Origin: Firmicutes bacterium UBA2116 | Lineage (GTDB): Bacteria > Bacillota > Clostridia > Tissierellales > Sedimentibacteraceae | Assembly: GCA_002331025.1 (NCBI GenBank) | Contig: DCYG01000016.1 | Coordinates: 16,797 to 80,796, forward strand | Length of the DNA: 64,000 nucleotides | Reading direction: 5' to 3' | The notes under the pieces: generated by a model | Databases searched by the model: none | The model's input: the letters and a program-made list of their open reading frames with translations, nothing else | Told to the model about the DNA's origin: nothing | Shown: positions 1-7,789 of the stretch, one piece after another | Layout: each line of letters begins with the position of its first letter | How positions within the stretch are numbered: the stretch's first letter is position 1 | Program-made: the position numbers and the translations under genes

Positions 1-183
1 GAAGGCAAAGTACAAAAAATGAATCAACATAATCCTGGTATTAAGTGTCTTGTAAATTCATGTCATTATTGGGAACAAGGAGATCATTGCAATGCACAAA
101 AAATCGAAGTTATAAGCCGTGATGCTAAAAGTACGCATGAAACGGACTGTTCGACTTTCACACCACACAATAATATGAAATAA
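1..183 (+). CDS. DUF1540-like small Cys-rich protein (possibly 5'-partial)
   Basis: The frame is open to the window edge and ends with TAA at 181-183. A possible start is ATG at 19, giving 54 aa, but no convincing ribosome site is visible, so the gene may begin outside the window. The product has a CxxxxC pair, a third Cys after the motif GDHC and a fourth near the C-terminus (DCSTF). That spacing, with the closing STFxP, fits the DUF1540 family of short, probably metal-binding proteins common in sporulating Clostridia. Their function is unknown. The next gene, convergent, also encodes a very Cys-rich protein. Confidence 0.7.
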   Translation, partial: EGKVQKMNQHNPGIKCLVNSCHYWEQGDHCNAQKIEVISRDAKSTHETDCSTFTPHNNMK

Positions 184-204
184 ATACTGTTTTGGCAAAC
201 TTAA

Positions 205-237
205 ACGGCGGAGATATTATGAGATATCCTCCGCCGT
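205..237. terminator. Hairpin between convergent genes
   Basis: Arms ACGGCGGAGATAT and ATATCCTCCGCCGT pair with one bulged C. The hairpin lies between the DUF1540-like gene (+) and the Cys-rich gene (-) and could terminate both. Neither side has a long T tract; the minus side is the more T-rich. Confidence 0.55.
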
Positions 238-246
238 CAACATATT

Positions 247-609
247 CTATCTTCTACAGCAGCATTTGCAGCAGCAATGATTATTATTATTGTTGTCTTC
301 TTCAAGAGCGTCTTCTAATAATTCAAATAAGCATTCATATACACAGTCGCATCTGCGTCTGTTTCCGCCGCCCGGATTCACCCAATTGCCACAGCAAATA
401 TTATGATGATGATTGTTATTTTCTTCAACTGCATCTTCGATTAATTCCAATAAACATCCATAAACACATTCGCAGTCGCATCTTCTGCGTCCTGCACCGC
501 CAACTTCATTTCCGCATCCTCTGCGATAGAAATCTCCGGCTACTGTTCCGTTAGCATAGTTTATTTTTCTTCCGCCTGCGCCTGCTACATTATTTTCATT
601 ATAATACAT
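247..609 (-). CDS. Cys-rich protein with two internal repeats (unknown function)
   Basis: A 120-aa product with 16 cysteines. Two similar units, starting RRRCDCECVYGCLLELIEDA (about residues 41-66) and RRRCDCVYECLFELLEDALE (about 83-108), each run into an Asn-rich linker, the first also with three His. The tail is CCCKCCCRR. The N-terminal 40 residues are Gly/Asn-rich and there is no signal peptide. The minus strand is preferred because a ribosome site (AAAGGTG) precedes its ATG and because the repeats appear only in this frame. The composition recalls disulfide-linked spore-coat or metal-binding proteins, but I recognise no family. Its proximity to a DUF1540-like gene may be meaningful. Confidence 0.7.
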   Translation of the reverse strand: MYYNENNVAGAGGRKINYANGTVAGDFYRRGCGNEVGGAGRRRCDCECVYGCLLELIEDAVEENNNHHHNICCGNWVNPGGGNRRRCDCVYECLFELLEDALEEDNNNNNHCCCKCCCRR

Positions 610-711
610 AATAACACCTTTTCCTATTTTGATTTTGAGCCAAGCCCATTATTATCATATTCCACCAAATAAAGATTGTTACTGCATGTCTTGTTATTGT
701 ACAAACGCGGG

Positions 712-778
712 GACTTTGCAAAAAGTCGGGAATTTTTAAGTACGCAACTTCTCATTAAGCATAATATGAATAATGAGA
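712..778. promoter_or_regulatory. Two inverted repeats upstream of the phosphoesterase gene
   Basis: GACTTT(712-717)/AAAGTC(722-727) is followed by AATTTTT and could be a weak terminator. TCTCATTA(750-757)/TAATGAGA(771-778) looks like an operator or hairpin 40 nt before the gene. The rest of the 200-nt gap between divergent genes shows nothing clear. Confidence 0.3.
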
Positions 779-817
779 TTTCTTAGTTTCAATAACTAGG
801 GACAAAGGATGTGTATT

Positions 818-1735
818 ATGAATTATTTAAATCGTATATCAAAAGTTTACAATTCTGCAGAAAGAGTATTTTTTGATGACAACTCCAAATTTATCCTTAT
901 GAGTGACTGCCATAGGGGAGACGGAAGTTGGTCAGATTCTTTTTCCAGAAACCGTAATATTTTTTTTGCCGCGTTGTCACATTACTACAAGAAAGGATAT
1001 ACTTATATTGAGATAGGTGACGGAGATGAATTGTGGGAAAACAGAAGCTTTCAAAATATAGTTGATCAGCACAGGGATGCATTTTGGATAATGAAAGAAT
1101 TTTACGATAAAGGACGGTTTTATATGATTTACGGCAACCATGACATGGTAAAGAAAAAAGAAAAATTTACAGAGGAAAATTTATATCAGTATTTCAGGCA
1201 AAGAGACGGTAAAATTATTACTTTGTTTAAAGATATAAAAGTTCATGAAGGGTTAGTTTTAAAGCACAGAGAGGACGGAACAGAAATATTGCTTCTGCAT
1301 GGACATCAAGTGGATTTTTTAAACAGTGATATATGGAAAATTGCAAGATTTTTGGTGAGATACTTTTGGAAGCCGTTAGAAAACTTCGGAGTGAACGATG
1401 TAACAAGGACCGCAAAAAATTATGAAAAGAAGAATGAAATGGCAAAGAAGCTGACGGAATGGGCAGTAAAAGAAAATAAAATAATAATAGCAGGACATAA
1501 TCACAAACCTATGTTGGATTCAGATAATATGGTCCCGTATTTTAACGACGGGAGCTGTGTTCATCCGCGATGTATAACAGGACTGGAAATAGCAGAAGGG
1601 AATATTCAGCTTGTCAAATGGAGCGTTAAGGCAAGGGATACGGGAGAGTTATTAATAGGCAGGGATACATTGGCAGGACCTGTAAAAATTAAAAACTACA
1701 TTAATAATAATTTTGTAGTTACACATAATAACTAA
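818..1735 (+). CDS. Metallophosphoesterase (calcineurin-like)
   Basis: A 305-aa predicted two-metal phosphoesterase. The family signatures occur in order: SDCHRG (DxH), GDGDE (GDxxD), YGNHD (GNHD), LLHGHQ and AGHNHKP (GHxH). These are the usual metal ligands and catalytic His, so the enzyme is probably active. The fold resembles LpxH/UDP-2,3-diacylglucosamine hydrolase, but the organism type does not suggest lipid A, so the substrate is unknown. There is no signal peptide. ATG 818 is preferred to the in-frame ATG at 809 because AAAGGA ends nine bases before 818 while the 809 codon lies inside that ribosome site. tlp follows 44 nt downstream. Confidence 0.85.
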   Translation: MNYLNRISKVYNSAERVFFDDNSKFILMSDCHRGDGSWSDSFSRNRNIFFAALSHYYKKGYTYIEIGDGDELWENRSFQNIVDQHRDAFWIMKEFYDKGRFYMIYGNHDMVKKKEKFTEENLYQYFRQRDGKIITLFKDIKVHEGLVLKHREDGTEILLLHGHQVDFLNSDIWKIARFLVRYFWKPLENFGVNDVTRTAKNYEKKNEMAKKLTEWAVKENKIIIAGHNHKPMLDSDNMVPYFNDGSCVHPRCITGLEIAEGNIQLVKWSVKARDTGELLIGRDTLAGPVKIKNYINNNFVVTHNN

Positions 1736-1736
1736 T

Positions 1737-1752
1737 AGATTATATATAATCT
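1737..1752. other. AT-rich perfect palindrome after the phosphoesterase gene
   Basis: AGATTATATATAATCT is self-complementary and lies between the phosphoesterase stop and tlp. It could be a weak terminator or a binding site; its low GC content argues against efficient termination. Confidence 0.3.
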
Positions 1753-1779
1753 TTAATAAACAAACAGTGAGGTGAAAAA

Positions 1780-2010
1780 ATGAATAAATCAAAACCGGAT
1801 GATAGAAGAGATAATGTCGATAAAATTCAAAGAAACATTGATAATACTATAGCAAACTACAGAGAAACGGAAGACATGATAAGAAACAGCATGAGCAATA
1901 AGCAAAAAAATGATCTTCAGGAAAAAAACGAAAGAAGAGAACAATCAATTAAAAATATGAGAAGAGAAATAAGAGACGAAGCTCTTGATAGAAATGGTAA
2001 TATAAAATAG
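1780..2010 (+). CDS. tlp: Small acid-soluble spore protein Tlp
   Basis: A 76-aa highly charged protein with the Tlp pattern: KPDDRRDNVDKIQ at the N-terminus, a central helix, then KNERREQSIKNMRREIRDEA. In Bacillus, Tlp is made in the forespore and packed in the spore core. The length and motif order match the family. The ribosome site GAGGTG sits seven bases before the ATG. A strong terminator follows directly, so the gene is probably monocistronic. In B. subtilis transcription is from forespore sigma factors; I could not identify such a promoter with confidence in the short upstream gap. Confidence 0.9.
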   Translation: MNKSKPDDRRDNVDKIQRNIDNTIANYRETEDMIRNSMSNKQKNDLQEKNERREQSIKNMRREIRDEALDRNGNIK

Positions 2011-2027
2011 ATTAACGCAAATAATCA

Positions 2028-2062
2028 GGGAGATTCCCAGCATTAGAATCTCCCCTATTTTT
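2028..2062 (+). terminator. Rho-independent terminator of tlp
   Basis: Perfect 9-bp stem GGGAGATTC/GAATCTCCC followed by CTATTTTT. Confidence 0.8.
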
Positions 2063-2111
2063 CACGTGCATCATAAGCGATGACACCAAATCATAAAATT
2101 GGATCATCTGC

Positions 2112-3017
2112 TTATGCTAACGATTTATCTTTTTTAAAATTCTCCGATTGAGCTATCAGCATTCCCAAAAGCATCAATGCACAACCTAAATAGCCTCTTG
2201 CAGGTAAGATTTCTTCAAGCAGGAGCAAGCCGCCAACGGCTGCAAATACCGACTCCATACTTAATGCAATTGCCGCATGAGAAGGCTTTGCGTGTTTTTG
2301 TCCCACTGCCTGAAGTGTATACGCAACACCTGCCGACATAATACCGCCGTACAATATTGGAATTATGGCACTTGACAGACCGCCTAGGTTGACATCTTCA
2401 AATATGAATGCAACAATTAAGCTTAATACTGAACAGGTTGCGAATTGAATAGATGAAAGCTTAATTGCATCAACATTTTTAACAAATCTATCAATCAGTT
2501 GAATGTGGACAGCCCAGAAGAGAGCACCAATAATCTCCAGCAAATCTCCGAATTCAATAGTAAAATTCTCGTTTATACTTAAAAAATAAAGACCTATTAC
2601 TGCCGTAAGTGCACCAAGCCATGTGGTAACATGGGTTTTTTGTTTTAAAAATATTCCTAAAATAGGAACCAATACAATATATAAGCTGGTAATAAAGCCT
2701 GCTTTTCCTGCGGTAGTATAAATCAGACCTACCTGTTGAAGAGACGCTGCGATAAACAATACACTTCCTGCCATTATACCGGATTTAACAGTGGTTTTAA
2801 AGTCTGCTTCCTCAACTTTTTCGATGGGTTCCGTAGACTTTTTACCGAAAAAATAAATAACCGGCAGTAATGACATGCTTCCCAATGCAAATCTTACGCC
2901 GTTAAACGTAAATGCACCCACATGCTGCATACCTACCCTTTGTGCTACAAATGCAAAACCCCATATGGCTGCAGTTAAAAGTAATATAAGTACTGATTTC
3001 ACTTCTTTGTTTTTCAT
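2112..3017 (-). CDS. EamA/DMT-family transporter
   Basis: A 301-aa integral membrane protein with about ten hydrophobic segments in two homologous EamA halves. It starts LLTAAIWGFAFVAQRVGMQH, the usual N-terminal W-G-F motif of drug/metabolite exporters, and the second half has LFWAVHIQLIDR. Such proteins export amino acids, nucleosides or other metabolites; the substrate cannot be read from sequence. GGGAGA lies seven to eight bases before the ATG. It is on the same strand as the sigma factor/yvrJ pair but separated by about 85 nt, so it is probably a separate unit. Confidence 0.85.
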   Translation of the reverse strand: MKNKEVKSVLILLLTAAIWGFAFVAQRVGMQHVGAFTFNGVRFALGSMSLLPVIYFFGKKSTEPIEKVEEADFKTTVKSGIMAGSVLFIAASLQQVGLIYTTAGKAGFITSLYIVLVPILGIFLKQKTHVTTWLGALTAVIGLYFLSINENFTIEFGDLLEIIGALFWAVHIQLIDRFVKNVDAIKLSSIQFATCSVLSLIVAFIFEDVNLGGLSSAIIPILYGGIMSAGVAYTLQAVGQKHAKPSHAAIALSMESVFAAVGGLLLLEEILPARGYLGCALMLLGMLIAQSENFKKDKSLA

Positions 3018-3102
3018 ACAAATTCTCCCTCTGCCGCATAAATAATAATTATATGTTTTTATATTAACATGTTTTATTAATTTAGGGAAGAGGGAAAAAG
3101 AT

Positions 3103-3246
3103 TTATCTCATGCTCTTTATGGCAGTGGTGAGCTCACAAATTGATTCTGTTAGTTGATTGAGCTTTGCTTCAATTCTCACCAGTAAATATACTGCAACAG
3201 CAATCGGAAATCCAAAATTTCCAATCAGATTTAAGATATCGTCCAT
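3103..3246 (-). CDS. yvrJ: YvrJ-family small membrane protein
   Basis: A 47-aa product beginning MDDILNLIGNFGFPIAVAVY, then LLVRIEAKLNQL: one N-terminal membrane segment followed by an amphipathic helix. This is the YvrJ pattern (GNxGFPI...YLLxRIExKL). YvrJ proteins are very short, have no established function and are often next to small sigma-factor-like genes, as here. Its ribosome site AGGAGGTG is formed by the last codons and stop of the sigma factor gene (Arg-Arg-stop), so the two are almost certainly translationally coupled. Confidence 0.8.
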   Translation of the reverse strand: MDDILNLIGNFGFPIAVAVYLLVRIEAKLNQLTESICELTTAIKSMR

Positions 3247-3250
3247 ATCG

Positions 3251-3823
3251 TCACCTCCTGATGATACAGCTCCTTAATCTTTTTAAAATCCTTGATTTTT
3301 TGCAGCAAGCGGCACCGTAGGAAATATTTAATTTTTCAGCAATTTCGCTTACTGGAATTTCATCGAAATAAAATGAATATATTAATCGCTGCTCCTTTTC
3401 CGGCAGCATATCAATGCAGCTTTTAAGCAAAGAGGTTTCTTCGTCTTTAAGGACTTTTTCTTCTACGTTCTCTTTTAAATCATCTATCTCCAAATCATCG
3501 ATATTAAAATGATTTGTTAAATTAATTGTATTCTTCAAGCCGTTTCTGTAGCAATTAAGGTAGAAATACTTTATCTTGCTTTTAATAAATGCAAGAAAAT
3601 GAATTTCTTTATTTATATCAAAATTTTTCAAGGCCTGAAGCACTACAATGTATCCTTCCTGTAACAAATCTTCGATTATGGGATCGTTTAAGACCCAATA
3701 CTTGTAAATATTCTTGTACAGTAGAGGCTCTAATTCGTTTAATAAAATTTCTTGATATTTCTTGTCCCCTTTTAGGGACATCTGAATAATATAATTAATA
3801 TCAGTATCTGAATTATTAACCAT
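3251..3823 (-). CDS. RNA polymerase sigma-70 family factor, small
   Basis: A 190-aa protein with a region-2-like core (PIIEDLLQEGYIVVLQALKNFD, residues about 48-70; quoted in parts: PIIEDLLQEGY and VVLQALKNFD) and a C-terminal region 4 HTH (LPEKEQRLIYSFYF then PVSEIAEKLNISYGAACCKK). There is no region 1 and region 3 is short, so it belongs to the ECF/SigO-like alternative sigma group. GTAGGTGAAGC precedes the ATG. It overlaps the yvrJ ribosome site. The divergent ComK-like gene lies 160 nt away, so a role in competence, envelope or stationary-phase genes is possible but unproven. Confidence 0.85.
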   Translation of the reverse strand: MVNNSDTDINYIIQMSLKGDKKYQEILLNELEPLLYKNIYKYWVLNDPIIEDLLQEGYIVVLQALKNFDINKEIHFLAFIKSKIKYFYLNCYRNGLKNTINLTNHFNIDDLEIDDLKENVEEKVLKDEETSLLKSCIDMLPEKEQRLIYSFYFDEIPVSEIAEKLNISYGAACCKKSRILKRLRSCIIRR

Positions 3824-3942
3824 GCTTCACCTACTTTTCCGTACGATACAGTTTAAGGATAACAAATTAAATTGACAATGTAAAAATGGCGATAGCATGT
3901 AAGTCAGAGTGGAAACTGATTAAATTTCGAGAAAAAAATAAT

Positions 3943-3968
3943 ATTAAAATTTCAATGTAAATTTTAAT
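3943..3968. promoter_or_regulatory. AT-rich inverted repeat before the ComK-like gene
   Basis: ATTAAAATT/AATTTTAAT with an 8-nt loop, ending 17 nt before the start. B. subtilis ComK binds AT-boxes (AAAA-N5-TTTT) at its own promoter. The spacing here is different, so autoregulation is only a suggestion. Confidence 0.35.
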
Positions 3969-3985
3969 AAAAGGATTTGTGTAAA

Positions 3986-4456
3986 ATGAAAAAGATGTTA
4001 AAATTCAACGAGATCGAAGCCATGTTGCCTATATATGTGAAAGATACCGGAAACTGCACGGAAATTTTAACGAAAGATGAATCTTTTATAAAAAGTGCAA
4101 CAATAGAAACATGTATAAAGAATCTGGCTGATTATTATAATATAAGTTTGTATCACAACAGAATAAATTATGGCAGTGAACTTGGTATTACAAATAAAGT
4201 TCCTATCGTTATAAATGAGAACATAGTCTATGTCTATGTTAATGCAAGAGAACCAATATTCAGGCATGATGCGGCATACGGGTATGTAAATATAAACTCT
4301 GTCAAAGAAGTGTTTCTGAAGGATGGACACGCGGCTATTTTAATGAATTCAGGTCATGTCATTCAGACAAGGCAAAGTATTAAATCTTTAAAAAGAAGTA
4401 TTCTTAACGGCAGGTTAGCAAAGGATATATACAAGGAAAAACATAAGAAAAGTTAA
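3986..4456 (+). CDS. ComK-like competence transcription factor
   Basis: A 156-aa soluble protein. The central segment (a Cys, then ADYYNISLYHNRINYGSELG, then NKVPIVINENIVYVYV) matches the ComK layout of a conserved Cys, a Y-x-G stretch and a K-x-P-I-hydrophobic strand. The C-terminal part (LMNSGHVIQTRQSIKSLKRS) resembles the ComK end NGK...S...L. Similarity to Bacillus ComK is weak, so this is a family-level guess; a LytTR-like fold is the alternative. ATG 3986 is chosen because AAAGGA lies about ten bases upstream; an in-frame TTG at 3977 lies next to it. A repeat-derived hairpin follows the stop. Confidence 0.55.
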   Translation: MKKMLKFNEIEAMLPIYVKDTGNCTEILTKDESFIKSATIETCIKNLADYYNISLYHNRINYGSELGITNKVPIVINENIVYVYVNAREPIFRHDAAYGYVNINSVKEVFLKDGHAAILMNSGHVIQTRQSIKSLKRSILNGRLAKDIYKEKHKKS

Positions 4457-4465
4457 AAATAAAAG

Positions 4466-4540
4466 GGGAGATCCTTCACTTACGCTCAGGATGACATTAT
4501 GCGTCATTCTGAGGTCTAAGAGCGAAGGCTCTCTCTTTTT
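4466..4540 (+). repeat. Dispersed palindromic repeat, family A (copy 1), terminator-like
   Basis: Contains GAGATCCTTCACTTACGCTC then AGGATGAC, a short loop, and the inverted GTCATTCTGAGG...GCGAAGGCTCTC, ending in CTTTTT. It forms a long imperfect hairpin just after the ComK-like gene. Related copies occur at about nine other sites in this window. Confidence 0.75.
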
Positions 4541-4550
4541 AACGTGACGT

Positions 4551-4577
4551 CATATTATGAGTAATTGGACATATAAT
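4551..4577 (+). promoter_or_regulatory. Candidate sigma-E promoter for yabPQ
   Basis: CATATT (4551-4556), 13-nt spacer, CATATAAT (4570-4577). This fits the mother-cell sigma-E pattern (ATATT ... CATACAAT). In B. subtilis yabP and yabQ are sigma-E dependent, which supports the assignment. Confidence 0.5.
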
Positions 4578-4625
4578 TAGTAATAAAATTATTTTTATAT
4601 TATGGGAATCAGGGGGGGCAAATAT

Positions 4626-4898
4626 ATGGATGAAAAAGCAGTTCAAAGCTTGTTGCTTGAGAATAAAGAAATATTAAATGTAACAGGTGTTGAAGGTGTA
4701 GATAATTTTAATGATGAAGCGGTTGTTTTACTAACTAATAAAGGAAAGCTTACAATTAAGGGTGAAAAATTAAACATCAGCAAATTAAACGTGGATGAAG
4801 GGAAGCTTATAGTAAAGGGTGAGATTAATTCATTAATTTTCTCTGAGTATGAAGGTCAAAGAGAAAAAGTAAGTTTGATAAAGAAGTTGTTTAAGTAG
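4626..4898 (+). CDS. yabP: Sporulation protein YabP
   Basis: A 90-aa YabP/YqfC-family protein with the typical short beta-rich domain (ILNVTGVEGVDNFNDEAVVL then GKLTIKGEKLNISKLNVDEG). It acts in spore formation; in B. subtilis yabP mutants are blocked in sporulation. The start at 4626 is chosen because AGGGGGGGC lies seven bases before it, whereas the in-frame ATG at 4602 precedes that site. yabQ follows after 6 nt, and the order yabP-yabQ-divIC-spoIIE is conserved across spore formers. Confidence 0.92.
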   Translation: MDEKAVQSLLLENKEILNVTGVEGVDNFNDEAVVLLTNKGKLTIKGEKLNISKLNVDEGKLIVKGEINSLIFSEYEGQREKVSLIKKLFK

Positions 4899-4904
4899 GC
4901 TGTA

Positions 4905-5480
4905 ATGGACTACTTACCATATTCTCAAGAATACATGCTTGCAGTGTCAATAATGACCGGCATGCTACTGGGCAGCATGTGGGACATTTACAGGTTGTTT
5001 AGACACTATATAAAACCGGGTCCCTTTGGTACGGCAATCGGTGACTTAATTTACTGGCTGACAAGCATTTACATAGGCATCACACTTATCTTCGATTTAA
5101 GTTACGGAAATGTAAGATTTTTCATTCTCATGGGATTTATGATTGGAGCACTATTATATTTTTACGGAATCAGCCGATATATATTAAAACTGTTAATTTA
5201 TATTGTCGATAAGGTATTAAATGTTATTAAAAAAACAATTGATTTGTTAATTGGACCAATTAAAGCTATTATCAGAAAATTAAAGATTATTTTGTATCCT
5301 TTTAAATTAAAATATGAAAAAATAAGGAATAATGCAAAAAAAAGATACAAATTTTATAAATTCAGGTTAAAAAAGATTTCAAAAAACAAAAAAATGTTAT
5401 ATAATAAAAAGAAGCGATTAAAGAAAATCAACAAAAGAAAAAATCAACAAAAAAAATCCAACAAAAGAAAAAGCTATTAA
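4905..5480 (+). CDS. yabQ: Spore cortex biosynthesis protein YabQ
   Basis: A 191-aa membrane protein. Three to four membrane segments lie within the first 110 residues (around 10-28, 42-63 and 70-92), after which the chain is a long Lys/Arg-rich tail, more than 40% basic over the last 60 residues. YabQ is needed for spore cortex synthesis in Bacillus. Identification rests on gene order and the N-terminal pattern GMLLGSMWDIYRLF. The gap to yabP is 6 nt and no good ribosome site is visible, suggesting translational coupling. The unusually basic tail may contact anionic lipid or peptidoglycan precursors (inference). Confidence 0.88.
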   Translation: MDYLPYSQEYMLAVSIMTGMLLGSMWDIYRLFRHYIKPGPFGTAIGDLIYWLTSIYIGITLIFDLSYGNVRFFILMGFMIGALLYFYGISRYILKLLIYIVDKVLNVIKKTIDLLIGPIKAIIRKLKIILYPFKLKYEKIRNNAKKRYKFYKFRLKKISKNKKMLYNKKKRLKKINKRKNQQKKSNKRKSY

Positions 5481-5517
5481 ACTTAGATGGGCAAAATACG
5501 AAGAAAGGAGCAGTCAA

Positions 5518-5973
5518 ATGCACGACGAACAAAAGATAATAGCATTAAAAAGAGGAATAAACAATGAAGACTTCAGACAGCAGGAAAAGGCAATCAAGGA
5601 ACAGAACAGACAGAAAAAGTTTGAAGCTCCTATTAAGAAGAGAAGGAGATTTAATATAATTAATTTCTTGTTTTCCGTCTTTGTCATATACTTTGCTTAT
5701 ACTGCTGTTAATCAATATCAGATGTTGAATGATTTAAACAATCAAATTGATGAAAAATTATTTGAAAAAGCAAAAGTAGAAAAAAAGGTTCAGGAACTCA
5801 AAAGTGATGTTGAAAAAATGAATAACGAAGAAGAACTTTTAGATCTTGTAGAGAAAATTGCAAGAAATCAATATAAAATGGTTAAACCGAACGAAACTAT
5901 TTACATAGATAAAAACAAAACCGATAATAAGCTGATACAAGGTATTGGATTTCAAGGGGATTTAGAAAATTAG
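5518..5973 (+). CDS. divIC: Septum formation initiator DivIC/FtsB-like
   Basis: A 151-aa bitopic protein: basic cytoplasmic N-terminus (1-44), one membrane segment (about 45-65), then a coiled coil (67-105) and the DivIC end motif EELLDLVEKIARNQYKMVKP. DivIC works with FtsL and DivIB at the division septum, and an ftsL and a divIB gene occur later in this window. Ribosome site GAAAGGAG lies seven bases upstream. The position between yabQ and spoIIE is the standard one. Confidence 0.9.
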   Translation: MHDEQKIIALKRGINNEDFRQQEKAIKEQNRQKKFEAPIKKRRRFNIINFLFSVFVIYFAYTAVNQYQMLNDLNNQIDEKLFEKAKVEKKVQELKSDVEKMNNEEELLDLVEKIARNQYKMVKPNETIYIDKNKTDNKLIQGIGFQGDLEN

Positions 5974-6047
5974 AATTCTTTTATCGCGTATTTAGACAGC
6001 CTTTTACATTATATCTCTGCTACCATAGTCATAGAGGGGTGGAGTAT

Positions 6048-7625
6048 ATGATCGGTAAAACAAATGATAAAAATTTCAGTTTAAATTTCTTCGAAAACAT
6101 TGTTAAAAATGAATTAGAACACATCAAGCAAAATTTAATTATTTTTTTGGTGTGTTTTTTGATTGCAAGGCAAAATATAATACATGAAATATTTCCCTTT
6201 GCAATTATTGCGTATAGTGTTTACAGCTTTAACAAGGGGGCATCATTATCTCTTCTTATTATTACAATTTTAGCCGTTTTATCAGTTAAATTCAACTTTG
6301 TATACATTATAATACTGTTGGCTGTATATGCTTACTTTATTAATAAAAAAGGTGACAAAACAATTCTGGAGGCGGCAGGATATTCGGCTATGGTGCTAAT
6401 GGTTTCAAAGACCACCATACTTGTAGCGGACGGATTCAGTAAAAATGGATTGATATTAAATATTTTTGAAACTTTTTTTATTTTCAGCGCAATAATTTTA
6501 TTAAACGAAGCAATAAAGTTTATTAGAGGTGTAAGAAATGGTACAAGAAAAATAAATGTTCACAGATTTAAAATGGATAAAAAAAAGTCTCTTAAATCTG
6601 AATCAGTTAAAAATAAGGATGACAATTTAAATCGTGCAAATGATAAACATATCAGAAATGAAGCTGCCGCAACAGTTGCATCTACAATTACAAATATAGA
6701 TGAATATAAAAAATCCAAATATATAAATATTTTTTCTGAAAAGGCAAAGATAAAAATAAAGGAACAGCTATTGTGGCAAAATATAAATATAAAATTTTTT
6801 GAGGTTGTATCCTACAACAAAAATTCCATTATATTGAGCCTGACGGTAAAGACAGAAAAGAGTCCCGAAGAAGCGGAGGGTTCCATAGAGCTGATCGTAA
6901 GAAATGTCAGCGGGGTAAAGCTTAAATGTACTGAAAGAGTAATTGTATCTCCTAATTACTATGTATTTAAATTTAAGAATATAAAAAGAATTAAAATCAG
7001 GACGTACAGTGCGACAGCAACTAAGGACGGAAGCATTGTATCAGGAGATAACTTCGCACATGCGGCACGTGCGGATAAATATTATACGGTATTGTGTGAC
7101 GGCATCGGTTCAGGAGAAGAAGCCTGCTGCGAAAGCAACAGTGCCGTGGAATTGCTGTCTAAATTTTTATATACCGATTTTACCGAAGAACAGATATTGA
7201 GAACATTAAATTCAATATTAATGCTTAAATTAGGAGACGAAAGATTTGTAACATTTGATCTGAACATAATAGACTACGGCTCGAAAGAAATGCGGGTTTA
7301 TAAGGCAGGTGCGGCTCCAACTTACATAATAAGCAATAAGAGCGTAGATAAAATTTCAGGAAAAAGCCTGCCTCTGGGGATACTTGATAATTTTGAATAC
7401 AGTTCTTTTAAAAAGAATATACATATCGGAGATATAATAATTATGGTTTCAGATGGAATTACCGATTCCATAAGCATGGATGAAAAGAAAAATCTGGATA
7501 AATATTTAGAGCTCCTTGTAAAGAAAGATCCCCAGACTATAGCCAATTCCATACTGAGCTATGCGTTGAGAGGACAGGATTCGGTTATAGATGATATGAC
7601 GGTATTAGTGACAAAGATAGGATGA
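6048..7625 (+). CDS. spoIIE: SpoIIE-type PP2C phosphatase, short form
   Basis: Predicted stage II sporulation phosphatase, which in Bacillus dephosphorylates SpoIIAA to activate sigma-F at the polar septum. It has about five to six membrane segments within residues 20-160, a charged linker, then a C-terminal PP2C domain with SGD near residue 330, VLCDGIGSGEEA near 345, MVSDGITDS and DDMTVLVTKIG at the end, so the metal-binding acidic residues are present. At 525 aa it is much shorter than the 800-aa Bacillus protein; membrane segments and part of the central regulatory region are missing. ATG 6048 is chosen because AGAGGGG lies eight bases upstream; the in-frame GTG at 6039 overlaps it. Confidence 0.85.
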   Translation: MIGKTNDKNFSLNFFENIVKNELEHIKQNLIIFLVCFLIARQNIIHEIFPFAIIAYSVYSFNKGASLSLLIITILAVLSVKFNFVYIIILLAVYAYFINKKGDKTILEAAGYSAMVLMVSKTTILVADGFSKNGLILNIFETFFIFSAIILLNEAIKFIRGVRNGTRKINVHRFKMDKKKSLKSESVKNKDDNLNRANDKHIRNEAAATVASTITNIDEYKKSKYINIFSEKAKIKIKEQLLWQNINIKFFEVVSYNKNSIILSLTVKTEKSPEEAEGSIELIVRNVSGVKLKCTERVIVSPNYYVFKFKNIKRIKIRTYSATATKDGSIVSGDNFAHAARADKYYTVLCDGIGSGEEACCESNSAVELLSKFLYTDFTEEQILRTLNSILMLKLGDERFVTFDLNIIDYGSKEMRVYKAGAAPTYIISNKSVDKISGKSLPLGILDNFEYSSFKKNIHIGDIIIMVSDGITDSISMDEKKNLDKYLELLVKKDPQTIANSILSYALRGQDSVIDDMTVLVTKIG

Positions 7626-7633
7626 AGAGCTAT

Positions 7634-7760
7634 AGATTGGCAATGGATTAGAGATGGACTTGCAGTTGATTAGCAATTGATTTTAAGCGCCTTTGGCGCT
7701 TCTTTTTATCCATTGCCTATCAATTGCTAATCTATTGCCTGTCTATTGCCAATCAATTTT
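7634..7760. repeat. Short-word repeat tract (ATTGC/GCAAT words)
   Basis: Interspersed variants of GCAATGGATTAG, TAGCAATTGATT, CTATTGCC and similar words on both sides of the spoIIE terminator. Similar tracts follow ftsH (11666-11706), the PrcB-like gene (29488-29525) and the M23 gene (35330-35385). Confidence 0.5.
7685..7707 (+). terminator. Rho-independent terminator of spoIIE
   Basis: Stem AAGCGCC/GGCGCTT with a TTT loop, followed by CTTTTT. Confidence 0.85.
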
Positions 7761-7789
7761 AAAAATTTATTTTTAAAATTGCATTTTCG

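Noticed and set aside
192..554. Plus-strand open frame opposite the Cys-rich gene
   Set aside because: It has no ribosome site and a Tyr/Ile/Arg/His-rich product that simply mirrors the repeats of the minus-strand gene, which has a good start.
7634..7760. Possible CRISPR array
   Set aside because: The words are 6-12 nt, irregularly spaced and in both orientations; there is no constant repeat, no unique spacers and no cas genes.
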